A stretch of 64,000 bases of DNA from Epiperipatus broadwayi. Taxonomy: Eukaryota > Onychophora > Udeonychophora > Euonychophora > Peripatidae. Numbering within the stretch: the stretch's first letter is position 1; each line of letters opens with the position of its first letter. The stretch is from positions 2,002,501 through 2,066,500 of the forward strand of contig JAQFVV010000030.1 of the NCBI GenBank assembly GCA_028023455.1, given 5' to 3'. A model generated the notes under the pieces. It saw only the letters and a program-made list of their open reading frames with translations, was not told the DNA's origin and did no database searches. Shown here piece after piece: positions 39,000 through 50,028 of this stretch. The position numbers and the translations under genes were made by a program.

Positions 39000-39945
39000 A
39001 AAATGTTTATCAAAATAACCCTTAAAAATGAAATTATCACTTAAATAGACAGGAGTTATACATTTTTAAATTAGCTAATGTCAATTTCCATTGAAGCATT
39101 TTTCCCTTTAAAGTAAATCTCAAAGTCTCTCAATGGTTAGTTTAAAAATTACTTTACTAAAAATAGGAAATATAAAAGAATAGTCCAGTACAATTTTCAT
39201 TATAGCTTTGAAAAATAGTGCAAAATATATTCCTTTTCATTCTGTACATTTCTGTTCAAGCATGGTTGGATAAAATGAATTAATAAAAGGCAACAATTTT
39301 CTTTAGGCATTTTGTTCCTTTCTTTGAAAGTTTCTAGATTAGGTTAATGCATGGAAAACTCAACATCTTATTTGTTACCAATACATTGTTAGTTAAGAAA
39401 TAATAGAAGTTTTTAAAAATTAACACTTTTAAATTTAAAATAAAAAATTGAAATTGAATATTACTCTCTTCTTGTTAAAAATTCTTGGAACTGGAGAGAA
39501 GAAGTCAGTCAAAAACCAAGTATACACCCACCACACGAAGTGAAAAATAACTTACTTTTATACCTTTATTTTTATGGGCATTTTAAAAATCTGACCACTA
39601 TTAAAAAATATGTAAATGACAACACAGAACTAAATTAAAAATTATATAGTATTGATCTACTTTTAATCACCACATGATAATTTAGAACTTTCTAGAAGTT
39701 GAACTCTACTTTTATTAAATATTTAATTAATAAAATTAAAACAATACAAAAATAATACATTTATTATTTTAAATTATCACTTTTAATTTATTAGAAGCTC
39801 TTAAACACATTTATTTTAATCACTTTCAATGTTAAATTAATCATTCACTTATTTTTAGTAGAAGTAATTAATTTATAGAGTGCACAGAAAGCTTATGTAA
39901 ATAGTCTGAACAGGCACTAACCTGAATCCAAGCACTTTAAAATTT
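39000..39945. other. AT-rich DNA, no gene recognised
   Basis: No feature recognised. Confidence 0.4.
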
Positions 39946-39950
39946 GCAAT

Positions 39951-40177
39951 AATCAAGCATATTTTGCCGATAGAGGGATCTTCCAAACCATGATACAAGA
40001 TAGTGACTTTTATAAAGATAAGATTGGCCATCCTATCTTTAAATCAAGATACTTCAGAGTCACCTGTATAAATGGACATTTAGGTTAAAGATAAGATGGC
40101 TGCTCTTATCTTTATAAAAGTTGCTATCTTGTGTCATGGTTTGGAAAATCCCTCTATCGGCAAAATATACTTGATTA
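39951..40177. repeat. Foldback element, about 227 bp
   Basis: aatcaagcatattttgccga / tagaggga at the left is complementary to tccctctatcggcaaaatat / acttgatta at the right. The inner stems (ccaaaccatgatacaagata with tatcttgtgtcatggtttgg, and the cttatctttataaaagt segment) extend the pairing. The turn is near 40060. No coding sequence. Confidence 0.88.
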
Positions 40178-40433
40178 CCATAAAATAATAAACTAAAATT
40201 AACTTAACTTGTAACAAATAATATTTTAGTAAACCACCATGCATACATATGCATTTATACACATACATACAGAAACTTACTCTATATATTTTTTAATTTA
40301 CTCTGTTTAATAGTTACACTGTGCATTTTAACTAACTTTAATATTTATTTTAAATATACTAACTTTATTTAAATCTTCTGAAGTCTAATACTACAATAAC
40401 TTAATAAATTGTTTTTCTCTTCACTAATAAAAA

Positions 40434-40945
40434 TTGTAATTATACATATGTGATTTTTTCGCATGTGTTAGTGAAGCTGTAATTATACTATAGTTTAATA
40501 TGCCTAGCATTTTCAAGATGTAATATTCTAATCTCATACTCATAGCATTACAAATGAAGATTGTTGTGATTTATTGTACACATATGCAAATGAGCTTGAA
40601 TTTTTAATTAGTCCATTCTTTGGAGAGAGCAAAGCATGCCTCTCTTCTATTAATGGCACAGAGAAGAGTGATGCTAAAAGAAAAGTCAATGAAGCTTTTT
40701 ACATAGCAAATGATCTCAGTGCCCTTAATAGAAAAGAGGCATGCTTTGCTCTCTCCAAACAATGAACTAATTAAAAATTTAAGCTCATTTGCATATGTGT
40801 ACAATAAATCACAACAATCTTTATTTGTAAAGCTATGAGTATGAGATTAGAATACTAAATCTCAAAAGTGCTAGGCATATTAAACTATAGTATAATTACA
40901 GCTTCACTAATGCATGTAAAAAATCGCATATGTATAATTACAATA
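40434..40945. repeat. 512-bp near-perfect palindrome
   Basis: The arms of about 240 bp run from attgtaattatacatatg through tatactatagtttaatatgc, cacatatgcaaatgagctt and ctttggagagagcaaagcatg, then return as the complement to catatgtataattacaat. The turn is near 40690, in a less matched block of about 60 bp. The two opposite 63- and 66-codon frames starting MYTYANEL are the two arms read outside-in, which shows that they are not genes. Confidence 0.9.
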
Positions 40946-41496
40946 ACTTAAATAAATTATTAATCAACTTAAAAAACCAATTTACCAATAATATTATGAC
41001 ATAAATCCACTAACTAGCTTACAATTTTTAAGCATGAAAATTAACTTCACTCAGTCTTATATTTAACTTTATTTACTTTTCATTCTCTATAAAACCAAAC
41101 ATAAACTAAGTCCCAATTCTTCTCTTAAAAGCATACTTATTAATTAATTATTAGAGCTACATATTCTAATAACTTTTAAGTCATTGCAAATTTTATATTT
41201 AGTACTTATAATTACTTGAATATTAATTATGTCAATTAAACTAAAACTTAGATAGTATAATCCATACATAATTTATTTTTTTCAATAAATTTTATCTTCT
41301 CTTATTAATTTCTTCTTTTTGGAAAAAAAATAGCATTAATATATAAGTTAAGCAGATGAGTAGAACAATGTGCAGTAGCACAGGATCACTATATATATAT
41401 ATATATACAGAAAATAATTGTAAACAAGCTTATTTTATTTATTTATGATAAATGCTATAAGAGAAATCATACAAATTTTTATCTATTCTTGTCCCC

Positions 41497-42765
41497 ATCC
41501 CCAGAACCCCATTCTCATAACTCAACTAGACTACCCAAAAAATTAACTCTAAACACAACCAATGGTTTCACTGCTACAAGCAGACTTCTCAAGTATAAAG
41601 AACTACAAAGTAACATATTTAAACTAAACATTACCCACATCTCCACTTATCTCACATATTACTTAATATTGAAATCTTTTAAATAAGTTAATTGCTTCAC
41701 AATCATAAATTTTTAATAAGGATTCTTTAATTCTTTTTTTTATTTCATTTTCTGAAAGAAGACACCTTAGTTTCATCAAAATTAATCATGTGGCCTTTAC
41801 ATTGTTGTTGGATATATAAAGCAGAACTAATATGTTTATTTCTAACCCTAATTTTATGCATATTCTTTCATTTAAGCTCAAACTATTCTGATCTATATAT
41901 TCCTTCTTACAAAAACAAGGAATACTATATACTACCCAGAAATAGTCTTGCTATCAAAAATTTCCTTTGTATTATTTAATAAATTATTCAAAGTAATACA
42001 CCTTTTCCAAGCAATTTTCTTATTTCCAAACAAATTACTACTTTTTATATACAATTTTATAAGAAGACAATTTAAATGACAAAGAAATCAAATCATATTT
42101 TTTGTTATTCTTTACATCATCATAAATATTACTATTAATTAAAATCCTTTTAACAAATTTATCAGAATGGCCAGTACTCAAATAATCTTTATAAAATTGA
42201 TCTTTTTAAAACAAAGTAACCCTATTAAAATTATTGTCTTATTTTTATAACAATAATTTCTTAAAGCAGCTATTTTATGAGATACAGATTGATAGCTATC
42301 AAGTTGAATTATAGACCTTAACTCTTCACATAATGGCTATATACCAAACAATTATTCTTTCCATTTCTAATCAATAATAGATCTAAAAATTTTAATTCAA
42401 CAAAAATTTGAATCCCTTCCTTTTATAACATATTTTATAGAAGGATCAAAAGAATTAAACTCTTAAGCTAAGGTTGTCTTTTTTGAGAGAAATGAAATTA
42501 AAAAAATTAAAGAATCTTCATTATTAAAAATTTATGATTCTGAAGCAATTAACTTATTTAAAAGATTCTTTTAATATTAAGAGGGTTGGGAGGTAAGTGG
42601 AACTGTGGGTAATGTTTAGTTTAAATATATTGTTATTTTGTAGTTTTTTACACTTGAAAAGTCTTCTTGTAGAAGTAAAATCATTGTTTATGTTTTAGAG
42701 CTTATTTTTTGGCTAGTCTGGTTAAGTTATGAATATGGGCTAATTTTGATTATATATTGACTAGT
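41497..42765. repeat. Inverted arms flanking a Penelope RT relic
   Basis: The left arm (about 41497-41773) and right arm (about 42477-42765) are diverged inverted copies. For example, aactcaactagactacccaa pairs with the complement of the region ttggctagtctggttaagtt, taaactaaacattacccaca pairs with its complement, and aagttaattgcttcacaatc also has a match. The spacer holds minus-strand Penelope RT sequence. Penelope-like elements are known for terminal duplications in direct or inverted orientation, so the arms may be such a rearranged 5' region. A short (TA)n run follows at 42767-42790. Confidence 0.6.
42150..42470 (-). pseudogene. Penelope-like reverse transcriptase relic
   Basis: On the minus strand, about 42362-42420 reads VELKFLDLLLIRNGKNN, the FLD..i.r..... 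segment that follows the catalytic core of Penelope-type RTs. Frames further on give AINLYLIK and alternating pieces resembling the NFNS.HP..hKi..l..L..R region. Multiple stops and frameshifts. It lies between the inverted arms at 41497-42765. Confidence 0.5.
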
Positions 42766-44982
42766 TTATATATATATATATATATATATAAAAGTTATAC
42801 AAAACATGTGTTACATAAAACATTTAAAATATTAAAAAAAAAATACAATAAAGAAAATAATTTATATTATAAAGGTCAGATGGGAAAGAAGTGAAAATTC
42901 TAGTCTTACTGTATCTGCATTACAGGGCATCACCAGGTATTTCAACCTGGAAAATTTATAGAATAGGCAGATACACACTGTTAAAGATTCAACTTTTATT
43001 TATTAAGACCATCAACCCAAGTCATTAGCTCAGTGAGATGCAGAGATTTATAAAATATAAATTACTTAAATATATCTTTAATATAAAAAAAAATAAATAA
43101 AAGAAGCCACTGCCAGTAATTCACACAAACAACATTTATTAACGCACATATATAATCATTTAAAATTTGAGGAATAACATTTATTATCTTAGATTTTAAT
43201 ATTACCTTTTGAATTTAAATTATTACTTTAAATTTTAAACCATCCGTACAGATGAATTTAATAATATTTTTTAAGAGTGTCGAGTATGAATAAACTACAT
43301 AATTGCATTAGAAAAGAAAATATTCTATCCCTTATTTAACCTTAGGCCAAAAGTTCACAGTCAAACTGATGTCAATCCATCTGATACATTGATGTATTCA
43401 GTGGAGCATGAAATATGACAGCACAAATACCATACTGTCAGGAATGTACATCTGAACAGCATGGTTAAAGAAGACAATGACTCTCATCCAGACAGGAATA
43501 CTATATCTGTCTGAGGAGAAGAGCAATAAAAAAAAACTCCATAGGAAGGAACTGCGTTTTCCATCTTACTATCCCCTTCCATAGGCAAAAAGGGGGTGTG
43601 CGGTGTATAATGGTGATCCTACATGTAGCGAACCTCATACTACATTTACTAATTACACCAATATATCCAATCCATTGACCCAATCTAACTATGAAACAAA
43701 TAACCTAATATTAACCCTCCTTTAATTAATTAATATAACTTTACAAATGTAAATAGCCATTCATGCTCGACTTAAATTTAACATTTATATAATTTCACAC
43801 AGATGTATTTATAAACGTTTGTTTTATAATGTTGAGTATAAATTGGCTACATAGATTACATGGTTAAAAACATTTCAAAATAAATATAAAGTCATTGATG
43901 GAATTGCAGAGGGAAATTTACCATAAACCCAATGGCATTTATCATAAGATGCCACATTGACACCAATAACTTAAAAGACATCTGAATAAATACATTTAGA
44001 TACTCACTGTAAGGTATCATTATTTACTGAATGTCTATATATTTTAATCAAATATGAAAACAAAAACATAATTAAACATTAACAAATCCATGCAAGTGTC
44101 TATACCCAACTTAAATTTAATGCATTGAAGTTTTAGTATTCATTAATTTTATAGTTAAAATCCAAAGCGCATGTGCAACAGTTTAATGTTTAAATATTAC
44201 ATTTTATAAACATCATGCTATATAAGATAATTGACTTATATAAAATAATTGACTTATTTAATGCATTTAAATAATTTATACAATAACTATTAATATAAAA
44301 AAAATGGAAATGATTTTTTTTTTAGAAAACTCAAATGTATAAAAATTAAACATTGATAATTGATTTGAAAAGTCAGATTAAAGTTCATGTAAAAAATTAG
44401 GTTTAGCTTGCCAAATCTTTAAGTTCTTAATTACATGTAGTAAAATTTTTTCGTTTATATCTTACAGTAGAAGAGCTCCGTTTCCTGGTGTCAATTCCCA
44501 TGAAATCTTTATTTGAAGACCAGTCTATCTGAAGGTGGCCTTAGCTGGTTCAATCTTGGTATTACAATCATTTAATTTGAAATAAGTGAGAGAGCAACAA
44601 GTGCATCTTATCGCCCTTCTCACAAAATCAAGCTGGAACTGTTCTTAATATCAATATTTTTCTTTTTATACCGATCGTCCAGATTCACTGAAAAATAGCT
44701 TCCTGTTCCAATTTTTCGTTATGGTCCAGGCTTTCATTGCTGCTTCTATTGGACATCTAATTTATTTTTGTTCTCTTATTTATATTTCATCTGACTTTTT
44801 TATAAAAGATCCCCAAGGACTAGCTTGCTTTTCGATAATTAATAAACACATCATTTCCAATTACAAAAATATTTTATCTTTACATCTTGTACTTTTTTTA
44901 TAAAAAAGTATGTTCAAATATTTTTTTTTTAAAAAGAAAATAATTTTTAAAGTTTTGCATCTGTGTGAATATATATATACAT

Positions 44983-44988
44983 ACATTG
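44983..44988. other. Target-site duplication, left (acattg)
   Basis: acattg precedes the RTE element and recurs at 47335-47340. The empty homologous site at 49929-49934 has a single acattg. Confidence 0.85.
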
Positions 44989-47334
44989 GTTATGGTAATA
45001 GAAATGAGAGAGGACATAGACTTGTGGAGTTTGCAGAAAAAGAAAAACTTTATATTATGAATTCTTTTTTTGAGAAAAATGTTAAAAGGAAATGGACATG
45101 GAAGCATCCAAATGAAGGTACAGCAGAATTGGATTATATTTTGACTAACTAAAAATACATATTTCAAGATTGTAATGTTCTTAATAAATTTAACACAGGA
45201 AGTGATCATCGATTAGTAAGGTGTAAGATACGTGTTAATGTGAAACTAGAGACAAAAATTATTAAGAAAAACAATATTTACAGTTGATATTCCTAATCTT
45301 CAGAAACATTCTAATGAATTTAAATTAGAACTTACAAATAGGTTTCAAGTATTAGTAGATTTTGAGCATGATTCAGATTTGAATGAAATTAATATGAAAA
45401 TAACTGATACACTTTTAAAAACTACAACAAAGATAGCTGGTAGAAAAAAGCAGCAATTGACCAATAAAATTTCTACTGAGACTAGAGAATTTATAAAGAA
45501 AAGAAGGAATATGAAGATATACAAAAATGATGCATTAAAAAGAATTGAATATCTTGAATTTTGTAAAATGGTGCGGAAAAGAGTTGAAAATGATATAAGA
45601 AAGTATAATTGTGAACTAGCAAGGAAAGCTGTAGAAGAAAATAAAAGTCTTAAGAATGTAAAACAACATTTTGGTATTGGTAGGAAATTTATATCTGCAA
45701 TAAGAAAAAAAGATGGAATCGTTACTAAAAAGAGAGATGACATCATAAAATTGGTAGAAGATTTTTATCAAGAATTATATAGTAATCAAGAACAAGTACC
45801 TCCTATATCTATTACATCTTCTGAATTGCCCAGAATTTTAAATGAAGAAGTGAGACAGGCAATTAAATGTATGAAGAAGAGAAAGGCTCCAGGTAATGAT
45901 GGAATTATAATTGATATATTAAAAGAAGCAGGTGAAGAAATAGAAATTTTTTTAGCAAAGTTATATACCAAATGTCTAAATGATAAAGATGTACTGGAAG
46001 ATTGGAAGAATGCAGTAATAATATTAATATTTTAAAAAGGTGATAAAGAAGATATTAGAAATTACAGACCTATCAGCCTTTTATCAGTTTTATATAAATT
46101 TTTTACCAAGATAATTACAACTCGTCTACAGAGAACATTGGATTTCCACCAACCAAGAGAACAAGCTGGATTTAAAATGGTTTTAGTACAGTAGATCATA
46201 TCCAGGTGTTGAGAGAAGTTATAGAAAGGTCAAATGAATATGAGTTGTCATTATGTTTTGGATTTGTAGATTATGAAAAGGCATTTGATTCTATAAACAT
46301 TTCTTCAGTGATTAAAGCATTGGATCATCAAGGTATAGATCCAGGATATTGTCATATTTTAAAGAATATTTATAAAAATGCAACAGCAACAATTAGATTA
46401 CATAATGATACTGGGAAAGTCAACATTGAGAAAGGTGTAAGACAAGGTGACTTCATATCTCCAAAACTTTTTACAGCAGTGCTGCAAGAAGTATTTTGTG
46501 GATTAAAATGGGAAACTAAAGGAGTGAAAGAAAATGGAGATTATTTAAGTCATTTAGATTTCGCAGATGATGTAGTTGTTTTTGCAAATAATGTTTCAGA
46601 GCTGCAGGATATGTTGCAGGAATTATCAGATGAAAGTAGGACTAAAGATAAATGTTAAAAAGACTAAAGTAATGTTTAATCGATTTGCTCAAAATATGAA
46701 AATAAAGATTGATTATGATGAATTAGAAGAAGTTAATAGTTACACATACCTTGGTCAGATTATTAATACAGATAGAAACATAATGGAAGAAATTAATCAT
46801 AGAATTAAACTTGGTTGGAGTGCTTTTGATAAAAATAACTTGATACTAAAAGGAAATATGACTGTGTTTGAAAAGGAAGGTTTTTAACAAATGTGTTTTA
46901 CCAGTTCTTACTTATGGATCTGAGACTTGGACACTTAATAGAAGAGCAATACAGAGACTTCAGACCACTCAAAGAAGTATGGAGAGATGTATGTTGGGAG
47001 TAACAAGAAGAGATCGAAAATGCAATGTATGGGTTAGAGAACAAACGGGTGTTACTGACCTCATTGAAAAAATTAAAAGATTGAAGTGGAGTTGGGCTGA
47101 ACATATTGCTAGAAGAGATGATAATAGATGGACAATTGAAATTTTAAACTGGATTCCAAGAGATTGTAAAAGATCCAGAAAGAGACCACATGTGAGATGG
47201 ATGGATGAAATAAGAAAGTGTGCAGGGGTGATGTGGAGAAGAGAAACTGAAGATCGGAGAAGATGGATTAAACTTGGAGAGACCTTCATCCTGCAGTGGA
47301 TTGATAATGGTTGATAATGATGATGATGATGATG
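44989..47334 (+). mobile_element. RTE-type LINE, 5'-truncated, with endonuclease end and full RT
   Basis: The most complete RTE copy here. 44989-45260 encodes the end of the APE-type endonuclease (AELDYILTN; GSDHRLVRCK with the conserved SDH). 45283-46035 gives the linker and the first RT part (KAPGNDGIIIDILKEAG). A stop follows IILIF where IFKKGD would continue. 46206-46658 holds motif A (FVDYEKAFDS, from 46263), motif B (GVRQGDFISPKLF) and motif C (FADD, 46560-46571). 46576-46887 continues with KINVKKTKVMF and YTYLGQIIN. 46868-47314 is the C-terminal domain (LTYGSETWTLNRRAIQRL ... RDDNRWTIEILNWIPRDCK ... ETFILQWIDNG). It is disabled by a nonsense codon in the endonuclease part, the stop at 46035, and frameshifts near 45270, 46180, 46640 and 46870. 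It ends in a TGA/ATG trinucleotide tail typical of RTE elements. Confidence 0.93.
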
Positions 47335-47340
47335 ACATTG
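47335..47340. other. Target-site duplication, right (acattg)
   Basis: Second copy of the 6-bp duplication, directly after the trinucleotide tail, followed by aacaactctttaattttag as at the empty site. Confidence 0.85.
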
Positions 47341-47434
47341 AACAACTCTTTAATTTTAGCTTTTAGTTTTTTATTTACGAACTTAAAATTTTTTATTCTA
47401 ATTTTAAATTAATGTAACGGTATATACCGTTACA

Positions 47435-47972
47435 TATCAGTAAACTTCCTCAAAAAACAAAAACATTAAAAAAAAAAAAAGAATTTACTTAGTGTTAGTA
47501 ATTACATTACACAATTATATACTAAACTTCTTTTTTTTTAAAAGACAAAACTTTGGTTAGTAATTACAAAAATGAATCTAATGAAAAAAAATTGTTGACT
47601 GTTGATTCCTTACTACCAGCTAAATTTCTGCCCCCTCTCTTCCAAGTTTCTTTTCTCCTACTTTTAACTATTACTTAGGCAAGTTAAACAGTTGGATTTT
47701 AAATAAGACTTTTTTTTAAAAAAAAATAATTATGATTTATATTAATTATTATGTTTTATTTCTCGTATTTATCTAAACATATGCGCAATTTTTCATACTG
47801 GCAGTACTTTAAAACAAAATTCAAACTATAACTTTACGTTAATACAAAAAATATATTTATTTCAGAAAAAAAATGTTACTGGCATGATTTATTTTTAAAA
47901 TTCTCAGGGCACTCATAGTTTATTAAACATCGGCTCATGTTAGGTGGCCAATTATAACAGTCCAAAAAGCAG
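47435..47972. other. Spacer between the two 2-kb repeats
   Basis: AT-rich, without a recognised gene or a clear primer-binding site or polypurine tract. If the flanking repeats were the LTRs of one element, this would be an unusually short internal region. Confidence 0.45.
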
Positions 47973-50028
47973 TGGAAATTCCAGTCTTACTGTTTCTGCA
48001 CTACAGAGTGCCACTAGGCCATTTGAACCTAGAAAATTTATAGAGTAGGCAGATACGTGCTGACAAAGATCCAACTTTTATTTATTAAGACCATCAGCCC
48101 TTGCCCCTAGCTCAGTGAAATGCAGAGATTTATAAAATATGAATTATCTAAAAATATTTTCAATATAAAAAAAAATAAAAGAAGCCACTGCCAGTAATTA
48201 ACACACAAACAACATTTATTAATGACATATATAATCATTTAAAATTTAAGGAATAACATTTATTATTTTAGATTTTAATATTAACTTTTAATTTAAATTA
48301 TTATTTTAAAATTTTAAACCATCCACACAGATGAATTTAATAATATTTTTTAAGAGTGTCGAGTATAAATAAACTACATAGATTGCATTTGAAAAGAAAA
48401 TATTCTATCCCTTATTTAACCTTAGGCCAAAAGTTCACAGTCAAACCAACATCAATCCATCTGATACATCGATGTATTCAATGCAACATGAATATGACAG
48501 CACAAATACAATACTGTCAGGAATGTACATCTGAACAGCATGGTTAGAGAAGACATTGACTCTCGTCCAGTACAGGAATGCTATGTCTGTCTGGCAAGAA
48601 AAACAATAAAAAAACTCCATAGGAAGGGACTGTGTTTTCCATCTTACTATCCTCTTCCATAGGCAAAAAGGGTGTGTGTGACATAAAATGTGATCCTGCA
48701 TGTGGCAGTCCTCATACTACATTTACTAATTATACCGATATATCCAATTCATTGACCCAATCTAACTACGAAACAAATAACCCAAAATTAACCCTCCTTT
48801 AATTAATTAATATAACTTTACAAATCTATATAGCCATTCATGCCCGACTTAAATTCAACATTTATATAATTTTGCACAGATGAATTTTATAAAAATTTTT
48901 TTTTTAATGTTGAGTATAGATCAGCTACATAGATTACACAGTTAAAAACATTTCAAAATAAAAAATAAATGATCAAAATATAAAGTCATTGATGGAATTG
49001 AAGAGGGAAATTTACAAGAAATCCAGTGGCATTCATCATAAGATGCCACATTGACACCAATAACTTTAAAGACATCCGAATAAATACATTTTAGATACCG
49101 TAAGGTATCATTATTTACCGAATGTCTATATATTTTAATCAAATATGAAAACAAAAACATAATTAAACGTTAATGAATCCATGCAAGCGTCTATACCCAA
49201 CTTAAATTTAATGCATTTAAATAATTTATACAATAACTATTAATAATAAAAAAATGGAAATCATTTTTTTTTAGCAAACTTGTATGTATAAAAATTAAGC
49301 AATAATAATTGATTTGAAAGTCAGATTAAAGTTCATTTAAAAAAATTAGGTTTAGCTTGTCAAATCTTTACAGTTCTTAATTACTTGTAGTAAATTTTTT
49401 TTGTTTATATCTTACAGTAGAAGAGCTCCTGGTTCCTGGTGTCAATTCCCACAAAGTCTTTATCTGAAGACCGGTCTATCTGAAGGTGGCCTTAGCTGGT
49501 TCAATCCTGGTATTACAGTCATTTCATTTGAAATAAGTGAGAGAGCGACAAGTGTGTCTTATCGCCCTTCTCACAAAATCAAGCTGGAACTGTTCTTAAT
49601 TTCAATATCTTTCCTTTTATACCGATCATCCGGATTCACTGAACCATTCCTGTTCCAATTTTTCATTATGGTCCGAGCCTTCATTGCTGCTTCTATTGGA
49701 CATCTAATTTATTTTTGTTCTCTTATCTATATTTCATCTGACTTTTTTATATAAGATCCCCAAGGGCTAGCTTGCTTTTTGATAATTAATAAACACATCA
49801 TTTCCATTTATAAAAATATTTTATCCTTAGATCTTGTACTTTTTTATAAAAAAGTACGTTCAAATATTTTTTTTTTAAAAAGAAAATAATTTTTAAAGTT
49901 TTGCATCTGTGTGAATATATATACACATACATTGAACAACTCTTTAATTTTAGCTTTCAGTTTTTTGTTTACGAACTTAAAAATTTTTATTCTAATTTTA
50001 AATTAATGTAACGGCATATACTGTTACA
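47973..50028 (+). repeat. 2-kb TG...CA repeat, copy 2 (uninterrupted)
   Basis: A direct-orientation copy of 42892-47434 lacking the RTE. It begins tggaaattccagtcttac and ends ctgttaca. It preserves the empty insertion site catacattgaacaactc (49926-49942). Part of it (about 49415-49755) has a 117-codon open frame following a pyrimidine-rich tract ending in acag, but the equivalent region of copy 1 is not open through the same stretch, so coding is doubtful. Confidence 0.75.

Larger units (their letters stand above)
42892..47434 (+). repeat. 2-kb TG...CA repeat, copy 1 (interrupted by an RTE insertion)
   Basis: About 2.2 kb of sequence, excluding the 44989-47340 insertion, is closely similar to 47973-50028. 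Shared landmarks are tctagtcttactgt / tctgcattacag near the left end, gtcaggaatgtacatctgaa, aaactccataggaagg, tagaagagctcc and the 3' block. It begins tgaaaattc and ends ccgttaca, so TG...CA ends would suit a long terminal repeat. No primer-binding site, polypurine tract or target duplication was found. The end contains the perfect 20-bp palindrome gtaacggtatataccgttac (47414-47433). The short frames inside are not alike enough between copies to be called genes. Confidence 0.7.

Noticed and set aside
40574-40804. Two opposite-strand ORFs starting MYTYANEL
   Set aside because: They are the same sequence read from each arm of the palindrome at 40434-40945.
49401-49754. 117-codon ORF in the 2-kb repeat, preceded by a splice-acceptor-like tract
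   Set aside because: The equivalent part of the other copy (44460-44800) is not open in the same way, and no domain is recognisable.
42892-50028. One complete LTR retrotransposon with 2-kb LTRs
   Set aside because: TG...CA ends fit, but no primer-binding site, polypurine tract, coding interior or flanking duplication could be seen, so only a repeat pair is reported.
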